The notes: generated by a model not told the origin, from the sequence alone. A stretch of DNA of 64,000 nt from Frigidibacter sp037095735 (GCF_037095735.1 NZ_JBAWKD010000006.1:149556-213555); one strand, 5' to 3'; counted from the stretch's first letter, positions 35,019 through 43,660 are shown. Numbers and translations: made by a program.

Positions 35019-35903
35019 ATGACCGCCCATGTCGCCACGCTTCTTGCCGCCCCCGCGCGCGCCGACCTGCAGGAGGCGACCGTCGCCGCGCTGCGCGACG
35101 CCTGGGGCGGTGGCGCGATCCGCTGGCTGGCCGAGGGCATCGCCGCCGAGTTCGACCTGGACGCGATCCCCGCCAGCCGCTGGGGCGACTGGGACGACCT
35201 GCAGGCGATGGGGCTCGACCTCGTGGTGCAGCCCGCCGCGGGCCGCAGGAAGCGCTTCCTGATCGCCGACATGGATTCGACGATGATCGGCCAGGAATGC
35301 ATCGACGAGCTGGCCGACATGGCCGGCGTCGGCGCCCGCGTGGCCGCGATCACCGCCCGGGCGATGAACGGCGAGCTGGATTTCGAGGGCGCGCTGACCG
35401 AGCGCGTCGGCCTGCTGAAGGGCCTGCCCGAGGGCGTGATCGCGCAGGTTCTGGCCGAGCGCATCACCTATACCCCCGGCGGCGCGGCGCTGATCGCGAC
35501 GATGAAGGCCGCGGGCGGCTATGCGGCGCTGGTCTCGGGCGGCTTCACCGCCTTCACCACGGCGGTGGGTGGCCACCTGGGCTTCGACGAGACGCGGGCG
35601 AACACGCTGCTGGTCGCCGACGGCCATCTGACCGGCGAGGTCGCGCGGCCGATCCTCGGGCGCGAGGCGAAGATGGCGGCGCTGACCGAGATCTCGGCGC
35701 GCCTCGGCATCGGGCATGACGAGGTGATCGCGGTGGGCGACGGGGCGAACGACCTTGGCATGCTGGGCATGGCCGGGACCGGGGTCGCGCTGCATGCCAA
35801 GCCCGCGGTCGCCGCGCAATGCGACGTGCGGATCAATCACGGCGACCTTTCGGCGCTGCTCTACATCCAGGGCTATGCGGCCCGCGACTTCATCGGAGGC
35901 TGA
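35019..35903 (+). CDS. serB: Phosphoserine phosphatase
   Basis: SerB (294 residues) is a HAD-superfamily phosphatase catalysing the last step of serine synthesis. The nucleophile motif is DMDSTMIGQE (about residues 85-94), motif II SGGFTAFT, the Lys of motif III in LGREAKMAAL, and motif IV VGDGANDLGML. An N-terminal domain of about 75 residues precedes the catalytic domain. The ATG at 35019 follows GGAGGACACC; another ATG 12 nt upstream is possible. It is 3 nt ahead of the thioesterase gene. serC and serA lie about 3-5 kb away on the other strand, so the pathway is clustered but not in one operon. Confidence 0.95.
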   Translation: MTAHVATLLAAPARADLQEATVAALRDAWGGGAIRWLAEGIAAEFDLDAIPASRWGDWDDLQAMGLDLVVQPAAGRRKRFLIADMDSTMIGQECIDELADMAGVGARVAAITARAMNGELDFEGALTERVGLLKGLPEGVIAQVLAERITYTPGGAALIATMKAAGGYAALVSGGFTAFTTAVGGHLGFDETRANTLLVADGHLTGEVARPILGREAKMAALTEISARLGIGHDEVIAVGDGANDLGMLGMAGTGVALHAKPAVAAQCDVRINHGDLSALLYIQGYAARDFIGG

Positions 35904-35906
35904 GCG

Positions 35907-36413
35907 ATGGACGAGATCCTCGAGGACCGGCAGGACGACCGTCACCTGACGATGACGGTGCTGATGACGCCGGATATGGCGAACTTCTCGGGCAAGGTGC
36001 ACGGCGGCGCGCTGCTGAACCTGCTGGACCGCGTCGCCTTCACCTGCGCCTCGCGCTATTCGAAGCGCTACGCGGTGACGCTGTCGGTGGACCAGGTGTT
36101 CTTCCTCGAGCCGATCCTGGTGGGCGAGCTGGTCACCTTCCGCGCCGCGATCAACCATGCGGGCCGCACCTCGATGGAGGTCGGCATCCGCGTCGAGGCC
36201 GAAGAGATCCGCACCGGCAGCCGCCGCCACACCAATTCGTGCTACTTCACGATGGTCGCGGTCGATGATGCCGGCCGCCCGGCCAAGGTGCCGGCCTTCG
36301 TGCCCGCGACCGAGATCGAGACCCGCCGCCACCGCGCGGCCGAGCTGCGCCGCGCGCTGCGCAAGGAGTTCAAGGAGCGGCTCGACGCGGTCTCGGGCGG
36401 CCCGTCGGCGTGA
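35907..36413 (+). CDS. Hotdog-fold acyl-CoA thioesterase (YciA/ACOT type)
   Basis: This 168-residue acyl-CoA hydrolase has FSGKVHGGALLNLLDRVAFTCASRYSKR (about residues 27-54) with the conserved HGG and the active-site Asp, and RTSMEVGIRVEAEE as the central strand. A basic C-terminal helix (RRHRAAELRRALRKEFKERL) follows the hotdog domain. It starts 3 nt after serB, so it is probably cotranscribed. Linkage to serine synthesis is not known to be functional. Confidence 0.9.
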   Translation: MDEILEDRQDDRHLTMTVLMTPDMANFSGKVHGGALLNLLDRVAFTCASRYSKRYAVTLSVDQVFFLEPILVGELVTFRAAINHAGRTSMEVGIRVEAEEIRTGSRRHTNSCYFTMVAVDDAGRPAKVPAFVPATEIETRRHRAAELRRALRKEFKERLDAVSGGPSA

Positions 36414-36455
36414 GCGCGGCCCCGCGCGCGCCTCGCGCGTGCCGTCCTTGCGTGT

Positions 36456-36485
36456 GCCTTACTTGTGCGGGCCTTACTTGTGCGG
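36456..36485 (+). repeat. 15-bp tandem duplication at the 5' edge of the hydrolase gene
   Basis: The unit GCCTTACTTGTGCGG is present twice in direct tandem, immediately before the likely TTG start at 36493. It stays in frame (PYLCG twice if translated from an upstream GTG), so it either lengthens the leader or the N-terminus. Confidence 0.8.
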
Positions 36486-36492
36486 GCCGGCT

Positions 36493-37215
36493 TTGAGGGT
36501 TCTGGCCCTGCATGGCGCGGGACGGGACGAGACCGACCTTCGGGACTTCACCCGCCGCGCGCTGCCGGGGCTGGCGGCGCTGACCCCGCGCGGCGCTGTC
36601 GCGCAGGGCGCGGGCTTCACCTTCTTCGCACGGCGCGCCGATCGCAGCATAGACGCGCCGGCGGTGCTGGCGCTGGCCCGCGCGTGGCTGGCCCGCTATG
36701 GGCTGGACCATAATGCGCGCTCCGAGGGCGCAGCGGACCGGGACGGTTCGGCCGGAGACGTGTTGGCGGCAGACAGATTGCCCGGGGATGGGTCGACTGG
36801 GGTCGGTTTGCCCGGGGACGGGTCGCCCCCCTGCCCCGAGGACGGGCCTCTGCTGCTGGCCGGCTATTCGAGCGGCGCGATCTTTGCCGAGGCGCTGCTC
36901 GCCGTCGCCCCGGGCCGGTTCCGCGGCGCGGTGCTGATGCGCCCCGAGCCGCTGGCGGCGGAGATGGCCTTTCCCGACCTCTCCAGCCTGCCGGTGCTGC
37001 TGCTGGCCGGGCTGCGCGACGACCGCCGCCGCCCCGGGGATGCGCCGCGCCTTGCCGCGCAGCTGGCCGCGGCCGGGGCACGGGTCGAGGCGCCGCGGCT
37101 GGACTGCGGGCATGACTGGGCACCCGACGATGCGGATGTGCATCTGGCCCGCGACTGGGCCGGGCGGCACGGACTGCTGCCCCCCGCCCCGGCGCCCGAC
37201 CCGTCGGCGGGCTGA
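36493..37215 (+). CDS. Alpha/beta hydrolase (YpfH/phospholipase-carboxylesterase-like)
   Basis: This 240-residue serine hydrolase shows the oxyanion region LALHGAGRDETDL at the start, nucleophile elbow GYSSG (LLLAGYSSGAIFAEALL), acid in LAGLRDDRRRPGD and catalytic His in CGHDWAPDD. The start is uncertain: TTG at 36493 puts the first strand at residue 2, as in relatives, whereas upstream GTG codons would include the tandem repeat. A low-complexity Gly/Asp/Pro insert (PGDGSTGVGLPGDGS, encoded about 36778-36850, with repeated TTGCCCGGGGA) sits before the nucleophile strand and looks like a recent expansion. Confidence 0.75.
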   Translation: MRVLALHGAGRDETDLRDFTRRALPGLAALTPRGAVAQGAGFTFFARRADRSIDAPAVLALARAWLARYGLDHNARSEGAADRDGSAGDVLAADRLPGDGSTGVGLPGDGSPPCPEDGPLLLAGYSSGAIFAEALLAVAPGRFRGAVLMRPEPLAAEMAFPDLSSLPVLLLAGLRDDRRRPGDAPRLAAQLAAAGARVEAPRLDCGHDWAPDDADVHLARDWAGRHGLLPPAPAPDPSAG

Positions 37216-37237
37216 GCGCGGCGGGCCGCCGGCGGGG

Positions 37238-38251
37238 TCAGGCGAAGCCGGGTGCGGTGCGGATCTCGCCGGTGACCAGCCCGCGCCAGTTGCGCTGCGC
37301 GCCCAGATAGGGCGCCACCGCCGGGTCGCGGGCGTCCAGCGCGCCGAGCCGGATCAGCAGCGCCACGATCGCCGCCTCTGACGCGCGGGTGCCGCCGTCG
37401 ACGATCTTCAGCGCGATGCCGCGCTTCTGCTCGGGAAGAATCGCCACGAACACCGCCTCGGCCCCGGTCTTGATCGCCACGCGCCCGCCCATCGCACGCA
37501 TCAGCGTGGTGCAGGCCCGCCCCTCGCCCGCCACCATCTCGGGGTGGGTGGCCATCGCCCGGGCGAGGCGTGCCATCGCGCGGTCGCGCGCCCCGCCCGT
37601 CGGGTTGGCGGCGGCGAAGGCGGCCATGGCGCGGGCAAGGCCGGCGACCGTGGTCGCGAAGTTCGGGGCCGAGCAGCCGTCGATGCCCCAGCCGGCGATG
37701 TCCGCGCCGGTCACCTCTTCTGTCGCCGCGCGGATCGCGCGCTGCAGCGGGTGATCGATCTCGGTGTAGTCGGGGCCGGCGCCGGCGTGCCGCGTCCAGG
37801 TCAGGAAGCCCGCGTGCTTGCCCGAGCAGTTGTTGTGGATCTGGCAGGGGCTGTCGCCCGAGGTCCGCAGCCGCAGATCCTCGGCCGGGTCCTTGGGCAT
37901 GTGCGCGCCGCAGCGCAGGTCGGGCTCGGCCAGACCGAGGTCACCGAGCCAGCGCGAGACCGCGCTGACATGCAGGCCCGCCCCCTGATGGCTGGCGCAG
38001 GCCAGCGCGAGCTGCGCGGGGGTGAGCCCCGCGGCATCGGCGGCGCCGCTTTCCACAAGCGGCAGCGCCTGGATCATCTTGCAGGACGAGCGCGGGAAGA
38101 TCACGGCATCGGGATCGCCCCAGGCGGCCTCGATCCCGCCCGGCCCCCAGATCACCGCATGGCCCAGATGCTGGCCTTCCAGAAGCCCGCCCCGCCAGAT
38201 CTCGATCAAGGGACGAGCAGAAGTGGCGACGGAAGCGACCGGGTCTGTCAA
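37238..38251 (-). CDS. L-asparaginase II-family (Rhizobium-type) asparaginase
   Basis: The 337-residue protein belongs to the thermolabile Rhizobium-type asparaginases, unrelated to the E. coli enzymes, and hydrolyses asparagine to aspartate and ammonia. The catalytic Ser-Lys motif RSSCKMIQAL is about residue 48. NCSGKHAGFLTW and GIDGCSAPNFA carry the substrate/metal-binding residues. No ATG starts near the family N-terminus. A TTG at 38251 has a well-spaced GAGG, and a GTG at 38263 is the alternative. It is divergent from the IalB-like gene. Confidence 0.85.
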   Translation of the reverse strand: MTDPVASVATSARPLIEIWRGGLLEGQHLGHAVIWGPGGIEAAWGDPDAVIFPRSSCKMIQALPLVESGAADAAGLTPAQLALACASHQGAGLHVSAVSRWLGDLGLAEPDLRCGAHMPKDPAEDLRLRTSGDSPCQIHNNCSGKHAGFLTWTRHAGAGPDYTEIDHPLQRAIRAATEEVTGADIAGWGIDGCSAPNFATTVAGLARAMAAFAAANPTGGARDRAMARLARAMATHPEMVAGEGRACTTLMRAMGGRVAIKTGAEAVFVAILPEQKRGIALKIVDGGTRASEAAIVALLIRLGALDARDPAVAPYLGAQRNWRGLVTGEIRTAPGFA

Positions 38252-38440
38252 TTTCAGCCTCACACATGCGCGATTTTCTGCCTTCGGGTCTTTCGCCAAC
38301 GAAGGGTTGTTTGCTAAGGACAGCGATATCGGGTTGGACTGGCCGCCGCCACGGGAAAAGGCGTGAAACAAGCGCGCCCCGGCGAGGTCCCGCGTCAAGC
38401 GGGGGACGGCCTGGGAGAGGCTTCGAAGACAGAGGGACAC

Positions 38441-38983
38441 ATGACGTCACTGAAATCGCTGGGCACCGGACTTGGGATGATCGCGGCTGCCGTGATGGCC
38501 ATCGCATCGACCGGCGCGGCCGTCGCGCAGGAATCCACCAACCGGGTCGCCGCGAAGACGGACTGGAGTGTCTTCGTCGAGGAGAGCCCGAAGGAATGCT
38601 GGGGCGTCTCGGCCCCCAAGCAGACCGTGAACAGCCGCGACGGCGCCCCGGTGCAGGTGCAGCGCGGCGACATCCTGCTGTTCATCACCTACCGCCCCGG
38701 CGCCCAGGCGGGCGAGGTCAGCTTCACCGGCGGCTATCCCTTCGCCGGCGGCTCGACCGTCGAGCTGGAGATCGGCGGCACGAAATACAACCTGTTCACC
38801 GATGGCGAATGGGCCTGGTCGGGCTCGCGCGACGAGGATGCCAAGATCGTGGCCTCGCTGAAGGGCGGCTCGGAAGCCGTGCTGACCGCGAAATCGGCCC
38901 GCGGCACGCAGACCAAGGACACCTTCTCGCTGATGGGCTTCACCGCGGCGATGGACGAGGCCTCGAAGCGCTGCGCCGGCTGA
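38441..38983 (+). CDS. Invasion-associated locus B (IalB) family protein
   Basis: This 180-residue exported protein has a signal peptide, MTSLKSLGTGLGMIAAAVMA through GAAVAQ (about residue 31). The mature domain matches the IalB pattern: WSVFVEESPKECWGVSAPK, ILLFITYRPG, and paired Cys (KECWG and SKRCAG at the end). IalB was named in Bartonella, but the family is widespread in free-living alphaproteobacteria and its function is unknown. The start at 38441 is chosen over an earlier Met because the signal peptide begins here. A terminator follows. Confidence 0.85.
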   Translation: MTSLKSLGTGLGMIAAAVMAIASTGAAVAQESTNRVAAKTDWSVFVEESPKECWGVSAPKQTVNSRDGAPVQVQRGDILLFITYRPGAQAGEVSFTGGYPFAGGSTVELEIGGTKYNLFTDGEWAWSGSRDEDAKIVASLKGGSEAVLTAKSARGTQTKDTFSLMGFTAAMDEASKRCAG

Positions 38984-39011
38984 GCCGCCTTCGGACCGAC
39001 GATTTCGCAAG

Positions 39012-39037
39012 GGGCGCCCCCGCCGGGGCGCCCTTTT
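39012..39037 (+). terminator. Rho-independent terminator after the IalB-like gene
   Basis: A 9-bp stem GGGCGCCCC / GGGGCGCCC with loop CGCC is followed by TTTT. It ends 17 bp before the next start codon. Confidence 0.9.
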
Positions 39038-39053
39038 GCATGGCGGGGCGGCG

Positions 39054-39677
39054 ATGACCGGCGCCGGTGACGATCCGACGCTGCAGTTCTACGAGACGCG
39101 GGCGGCCGAGCATGCCGCGCGGGCCGGCGGGGCGCCGGGCGAGGAGCTGCGGGACTTCATCGCGGCGCTGCCGCGGGGGGCGCGGGTGCTCGAGCTTGGC
39201 TGCGGCGCGGGGCATGACGCGCTGGCGATGCTGCGGGCGGGGCTCGATGTCTCGCCCACGGACGGGGCCGCGGCGATGGCCGGGCTGGCGGCCGCGCGGC
39301 TGGCGGACGCGGGGCACGCGCGCGATGTCGCTGTGCTGCGCTTCGGCGATCTGGCGGCCGAGGCGGCCTTCGACGGGATCTGGGCACGGGCCGCGCTGCT
39401 GCATGTGCCGCGCGAATGTCTTCGGGACGTTCTGGCGCGCGTCTTCCGGGCGCTGCGGCCGGGCGGGCTGCAGATGGCAAGCTTCAAGGCCGGCACGGCC
39501 GAGGGCCGCGATGCCCATGGCCGGCTTTACAGCTATCCGTCCGTAGCGGAGCTGGCGGCGCTCTACCGCGCCTCGGCCGGGTGGGAGATCGAGGCGGTCA
39601 CCACCCGTGCGGGCGGCAGTTTCGACGGGCCGCAGGGCACCGACTGGATCTGGGTCCGCGCCCGCCGCCCGGCATGA
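39054..39677 (+). CDS. Class I SAM-dependent methyltransferase
   Basis: The 207-residue protein has the Rossmann methyltransferase motif I VLELGCGAGHDALAML (about residues 46-61), an acidic residue after the second strand (LDVSPTDGAAAM), motif near FDGIWARAALLHVP and post-motif LRPGGLQMASFK. Small-molecule methyltransferases of this form cannot be assigned a substrate. ATG 39054 was preferred over 39036, which lies inside the terminator. It is upstream of rlmN by about 85 bp. Confidence 0.85.
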   Translation: MTGAGDDPTLQFYETRAAEHAARAGGAPGEELRDFIAALPRGARVLELGCGAGHDALAMLRAGLDVSPTDGAAAMAGLAAARLADAGHARDVAVLRFGDLAAEAAFDGIWARAALLHVPRECLRDVLARVFRALRPGGLQMASFKAGTAEGRDAHGRLYSYPSVAELAALYRASAGWEIEAVTTRAGGSFDGPQGTDWIWVRARRPA

Positions 39678-39763
39678 GCGGGGACCGCTGCGCTGCGCGC
39701 TTCCGTTTCGCGCGAGAATCCCCTATATACCGGCCTTCACTCCCGCCGCCCCTTGGATTGACC

Positions 39764-40981
39764 ATGACCGAACAGAGCCCCCCGACGGTGGCCGCTGCCG
39801 CCCCGATCACGCAGGCCCCGATCACGCAGGACGTGCTGACGATCCCGCGCAAGCTGCCCGAAGGCGGCAAGGTCAACCTCGTCGGGCTGACGCGTGAGCA
39901 GCTGCGCGCGGCGCTGGTCGAGGCCGGCACGCCCGAGTGGCAGGCGAAGATGCGCGAGGGGCAGGTCTGGCAGTGGATCTATCACTGGGGCGTGCGCGAT
40001 TTCGCGGGGATGACCAACCTCGCCAAGGACTACCGCGCGCTGCTGGACACCCATTTCGAGATCGCCTTGCCCGAGGTGGTGACGCGGCAGGTCTCGGCCG
40101 ACGGCACGCGGAAATACCTGCTGCGCATCGCTGGCGGGCACGAGGTCGAGGCGGTCTACATCCCCGAGGAAACCCGCGGGACGCTCTGCATCTCGAGCCA
40201 GGTCGGCTGCACGCTGACCTGTTCCTTCTGCCACACCGGCACCCAGAAGCTGGTGCGCAACCTGACGGCGGGCGAGATCGTGGGCCAGGTGCTGGTCGCG
40301 CGCGACGATCTTGGCGAATGGCCTGAACCCGGCGCGCCCAAGGACGAGACGCGGCTGGTGTCGAACGTCGTGCTGATGGGCATGGGCGAGCCGCTTTACA
40401 ATTTCGAGAACGTGCGCGACGCGATGAAGGTGGTGATGGATGGCGAGGGGCTGAGCCTGTCGCGCCGGCGCATCACGCTGTCGACCTCCGGCATCGTGCC
40501 CGAGATCGCGCGCACCGCCGAAGAGATCGGCTGCCTGCTGGCCGTCAGCTTCCACGCGACCACCGACGAGGTCCGCGACCGGCTGGTGCCGGTGAACAAG
40601 AAGTGGAACATCCAGACGCTGCTGGGCGCGCTGCGCGAGTATCCGAAGCTGTCGAATTCCGAGCGGATCACCTTCGAATACGTGATGCTGAAGGGCGTGA
40701 ACGACAGCGACGAGGATGCGAAGCGGCTGGTGAAGCTGATCCGCGGCATCCCCGCGAAGATCAACCTGATCCCCTTCAACGAATGGCCCGGCGCGCCCTA
40801 CGAACGCTCGGACTGGGAGCGGATCGAGGCCTTTGCCGACATCGTCTACAAGGCGGGCTATGCCTCGCCGATCCGGACGCCGCGGGGCGAGGACATCATG
40901 GCCGCCTGCGGGCAGCTGAAATCGGCCACCGAACGGGCGCGGAAATCGAAGCGCGAGATCGAGGCCGAAACGCGCGCCTGA
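39764..40981 (+). CDS. rlmN: Dual-specificity 23S rRNA/tRNA methyltransferase RlmN
   Basis: RlmN (405 residues) is a radical-SAM enzyme making 2-methyladenosine at A2503 of 23S rRNA and A37 of some tRNAs. The radical-SAM motif CTLTCSFC is near residue 149. Further family marks are VVLMGMGEPLYNFENV, SLHAT-like VSFHATTDEVRDRLVP, and INLIPFNEWPG. The mechanistic C-terminal Cys is in ADIMAAC-type EDIMAACGQL. The N-terminal ~20 residues are Pro/Ala/Thr-rich with a repeated APITQ. The ATG at 39764 begins 22 nt after a T/A-rich patch CCTATATAC that may be part of its promoter. Confidence 0.95.
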   Translation: MTEQSPPTVAAAAPITQAPITQDVLTIPRKLPEGGKVNLVGLTREQLRAALVEAGTPEWQAKMREGQVWQWIYHWGVRDFAGMTNLAKDYRALLDTHFEIALPEVVTRQVSADGTRKYLLRIAGGHEVEAVYIPEETRGTLCISSQVGCTLTCSFCHTGTQKLVRNLTAGEIVGQVLVARDDLGEWPEPGAPKDETRLVSNVVLMGMGEPLYNFENVRDAMKVVMDGEGLSLSRRRITLSTSGIVPEIARTAEEIGCLLAVSFHATTDEVRDRLVPVNKKWNIQTLLGALREYPKLSNSERITFEYVMLKGVNDSDEDAKRLVKLIRGIPAKINLIPFNEWPGAPYERSDWERIEAFADIVYKAGYASPIRTPRGEDIMAACGQLKSATERARKSKREIEAETRA

Positions 40982-41010
40982 AGGGTAGAAGAGTCGGGGG
41001 GCCAGCGTGG

Positions 41011-41061
41011 CCCCCACTGCCATCGGGCCTCGGACCGATGGCGGACCGATGGCAGTCCCCC
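41011..41061. repeat. CCATCGG palindromic repeat, copy 1
   Basis: TGCCATCGG at 41018 is answered by CCGATGGC twice (from 41035 and 41046), flanked by CCCCC and CCCCCC. It shares the arms and the C/G-run flanks with the element at 50351-50402. It lies downstream of rlmN and upstream of the copper cluster. Confidence 0.7.
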
Positions 41062-41141
41062 CGCGCCGGGTGACACTGTCGGACGTTCGGTCGCAGGTTC
41101 CGGGGGTGGTCTGACGCCTTCCCGCGTGGCATGTCACAGGC

Positions 41142-41507
41142 GTGGGAGCTGCCTTGAACCTCCGCGCGCTCGGCCTTGTGCTGGTGGCGCTTCTGACCCT
41201 CGCCTTCGGGGCGGCGGGTCATGCGCATCATGTGCCCGAGGCGGCGGACCTGCGGCTTCAGGCCTATGTGCTGGCCGGCGGGTCGGTCGCGGATCTTTGC
41301 GATGACAGCGCCACGACCCATGCCAAGGCCGCGGGTTGCCCGGTCTGCCACCTGATCGGCGCGGCCGTGGTGCCCCAGCCGCTCGGGACGCCGCAGGACA
41401 TCGAGCTGCGCCATGTCGCGACCCTCGTCGCGCCGCGCGTCGCGCGGGCCGAGGGCCGGGCGCGCGATCCCGCGATCCCGCCGCGCGGCCCGCCGCCCAG
41501 CGCCTGA
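41142..41507 (+). CDS. DUF2946-like small exported protein (copper cluster)
   Basis: This 121-residue protein has one N-terminal hydrophobic segment (LGLVLVALLTLAFGAAGHAHH) and a His/Cys content that fits metal handling: HAHH after the helix and GCPVCHL in the middle. The C-terminus is Arg/Pro-rich. It resembles DUF2946 proteins found beside copper chaperones. The start is a GTG at 41142; a TTG 12 nt later is also possible. It is first of four genes running in the same direction to the SCO protein. Confidence 0.65.
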   Translation: MGAALNLRALGLVLVALLTLAFGAAGHAHHVPEAADLRLQAYVLAGGSVADLCDDSATTHAKAAGCPVCHLIGAAVVPQPLGTPQDIELRHVATLVAPRVARAEGRARDPAIPPRGPPPSA

Positions 41508-41609
41508 TCCGCCCGCGCCTGCCCTGAAGGGCGGGACGCGAGCCCCCCGCCCCGGCGCCCCGCGGCCGGGCGGGACCGCCCTGCCCCCTCCCTTGCCGAA
41601 AGGCCGGTC

Positions 41610-42155
41610 ATGGACCGCGCCCTGCATCCTTCCCGGGCCAGTCGCGCCGGGCCCCGCGACGAGCTGGGCCTGATCGCCGCGCTGTTCGCGCTGGCGGTGC
41701 TGCTGACGCTTGCGCCGCTGCACCAGGGCTCCGCCCTCTCGGCGCTGCGGGCACAGGCGCTGGCGCGGGCGCCGGCCTGGACGATCTGCACCGCCGCCGG
41801 GGCCGTGGCCGGCCCCATGCCGGCGGCACCGCGGCCCGCGGACAAGGGCGCGAGCGGCCTCGTCTGCCCGGTCCAGTCCGTGGCCGGGCACCTGCTGGCC
41901 GAGGGCGGGCCACGGCCCTGCCCCCGCCGCCCCGCAGCCGGCGCGCGGCGACTTCAGGCCGCACCCCATCGGGCGGCTCCGGCCCGGCCCGCCGCCCGGC
42001 TCCGCCCCTGGGCCCGGGGTCCTCCGCCGCGCGTCCGCCCGACGCCGTGCCGACCTGACCCCATGTTTTCAGGAGACCAGAGATGTCTTTTGCCCGCTTC
42101 GTTCCGCTCACCGCCCTGCTGGCCGCATGGACCGGCCCCGCGCTCGCCCATGTGA
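41610..42155 (+). CDS. Second DUF2946-like small protein, 3' end uncertain
   Basis: A membrane segment (LGLIAALFALAVLLTLAPL) and CTAAGAVAG plus GLVCPVQ give the same plan as the preceding gene: one helix and a few Cys. The open frame ends at 42155 inside the next gene, overlapping it by 73 bp, and its last third is a Pro/Arg-rich run without family support. The true protein may be shorter through a frameshift near 42000-42050, where a +1 shift would stop at CCTGA (about 42057). It is probably cotranscribed with the YcnI-PCuAC gene. Confidence 0.5.
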   Translation: MDRALHPSRASRAGPRDELGLIAALFALAVLLTLAPLHQGSALSALRAQALARAPAWTICTAAGAVAGPMPAAPRPADKGASGLVCPVQSVAGHLLAEGGPRPCPRRPAAGARRLQAAPHRAAPARPAARLRPWARGPPPRVRPTPCRPDPMFSGDQRCLLPASFRSPPCWPHGPAPRSPM

Positions 42156-43045
42156 CGCTGGAAACCCCGACCGCCGCCGCAGGCGCCAGTTGGAAGGCGG
42201 TGCTGCGCCTGCCGCACGGCTGCGACGGCGCCGCGACCACCGCGATCCGCGTCGAGATCCCCCAGGGGCTCTTCGCCGTGAAGCCGATGCCCCATGCCGG
42301 CTGGCAGCTGACGACCGAGACCGGCGCCTATGCCCGCAGCTACGACAATCACGGCACGCCGGTATCCGAGGGCGTGACCGCGATCACCTGGTCGGGGGGT
42401 GATCTGCCCGATGCCTGGTATGACGAGTTCGTCTTCCGCGGCAGCGTCGCGGGCGATCTCGCCCCCGGCACCAAGCTCGCGGTCCCGGTGATTCAGAGCT
42501 GCGGCGCGACGCAGGTCGCCTGGACCGCCACCGGCGAGGCGGCAGGCGAGCCCGCCCCGGTGCTGACCGTCACCGCCGCCGCCGCCGCGGGCGGGCATGA
42601 CCACGGCGCGATGGCGGGGATGGGCCATGCCGCGCCTGACCAGCCGGTCACGCTGGGCGCGCTGACGCTGACCGGCGCCTTCGCCCGCGCCACCCCGCCC
42701 GGCGCGCCGGTGGCGGGCGGCTTTGTCACCATCGCCAATGCCGGGCCCGAGGCCGACCGGCTGGTCGCGGCCAGTGCCGCCTTCGCCGGGCGCGCCGAAA
42801 TCCACGAGATGCGGACCGAGGGCGACCGGATGATCATGCGGGCGCTGCCCGAGGGTCTCGAGATCCCGGCGGGCGGCGAGGTCGCGCTCGCCCCCGGCGG
42901 GCTGCACCTGATGTTCATGGACCTGACCGGCCCGCTGACCGAGGGTGAGACCGCCGAGGTGACGCTGGAGTTCGCGCGCGCGGGCCGGGTGACGCTGCCG
43001 CTTGCGGTGCTGGGCCGCGGCGCCACTGGACCGATGGGGCACTGA
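42083..43045 (+). CDS. YcnI-PCuAC fusion, periplasmic copper chaperone
   Basis: This 320-residue exported protein has two copper-binding domains. The signal peptide ends at ALA-HVTLE; the mature N-terminal His is the metal ligand in YcnI (DUF1775) proteins, whose domain runs about 23-165. A His/Met linker (GGHDHGAMAGMGHAA) joins a PCuAC (DUF461) domain, about 195-310, with the H(x)nMxxHxM-type ligands EIHEMRTEGDRMIMR and LHLMFMDL. Such proteins load Cu(I) onto cytochrome oxidase, helped by SCO proteins; the next gene encodes one, 3 nt away. In many genomes the two domains are separate genes. Confidence 0.9.
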   Translation: MSFARFVPLTALLAAWTGPALAHVTLETPTAAAGASWKAVLRLPHGCDGAATTAIRVEIPQGLFAVKPMPHAGWQLTTETGAYARSYDNHGTPVSEGVTAITWSGGDLPDAWYDEFVFRGSVAGDLAPGTKLAVPVIQSCGATQVAWTATGEAAGEPAPVLTVTAAAAAGGHDHGAMAGMGHAAPDQPVTLGALTLTGAFARATPPGAPVAGGFVTIANAGPEADRLVAASAAFAGRAEIHEMRTEGDRMIMRALPEGLEIPAGGEVALAPGGLHLMFMDLTGPLTEGETAEVTLEFARAGRVTLPLAVLGRGATGPMGH

Positions 43046-43048
43046 ACG

Positions 43049-43651
43049 ATGGCGAACCTGACCTCTCTGGCGCGGCTGCGCCTGATCCTCTGGGCTCTCG
43101 TCGCGCTGGCCGCGGCGGGGGCGCTGTGGCTGTTCGTCTTGTCGCCGCGGCTCGAGCGCGACGCGACCGCGGGCTTCGGGCGCGGCGACTACCGGCTGGT
43201 GACGACCGACGGGCAGCCCTTCACCGAGGCCTCGCTGAAGGGCGGGCCGACGGCGGTGTTCTTCGGCTTCACCCATTGCCCGGACGTCTGCCCGACGACG
43301 CTGGGCGACATCGCGACCTGGAAAGAGGCGCTCGGCCCCCGCGCGGCGCCCCTGCGGGTGGTCTTCGTCACCGTCGATCCCGAACGCGACGGGCCCGAGG
43401 TGCTGGGCCCCTATGTCAGCTGGGTCGAGGGCGTGACCGGCGTCACCGGCCCGCGCCCCGAGATCGACAAGGCGATCCGCGCCTTCCGGATCTTCGCGCG
43501 GAAGGTGCCGCTCGACGGCGGCGGCTACACGATGGACCATTCCTCGAGCGTGCTGCTGTTCGACGCCGCGGGCCGGTTCGTGGCCCCGATCCCCTACCAG
43601 GCGCCCGAGAAGATCGCCCTCGCGGCCCTCGGCCGGGTTCTGCCCGACTGA
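43049..43651 (+). CDS. SCO1/SenC/PrrC family copper chaperone
   Basis: The 200-residue thioredoxin-fold protein has one N-terminal membrane anchor (LILWALVALAAAGALWLFV). The CPDVC motif in FFGFTHCPDVCPTTLGD (about residue 76) and the His in MDHSSSVLLF are the copper ligands. SCO proteins deliver copper to the CuA site of cytochrome c oxidase or reduce its Cys. The gene is 3 nt after the YcnI-PCuAC fusion, making a CuA-maturation unit. An intergenic repeat and a convergent gene follow. Confidence 0.94.
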   Translation: MANLTSLARLRLILWALVALAAAGALWLFVLSPRLERDATAGFGRGDYRLVTTDGQPFTEASLKGGPTAVFFGFTHCPDVCPTTLGDIATWKEALGPRAAPLRVVFVTVDPERDGPEVLGPYVSWVEGVTGVTGPRPEIDKAIRAFRIFARKVPLDGGGYTMDHSSSVLLFDAAGRFVAPIPYQAPEKIALAALGRVLPD

Positions 43652-43660
43652 GCCTGCCCG

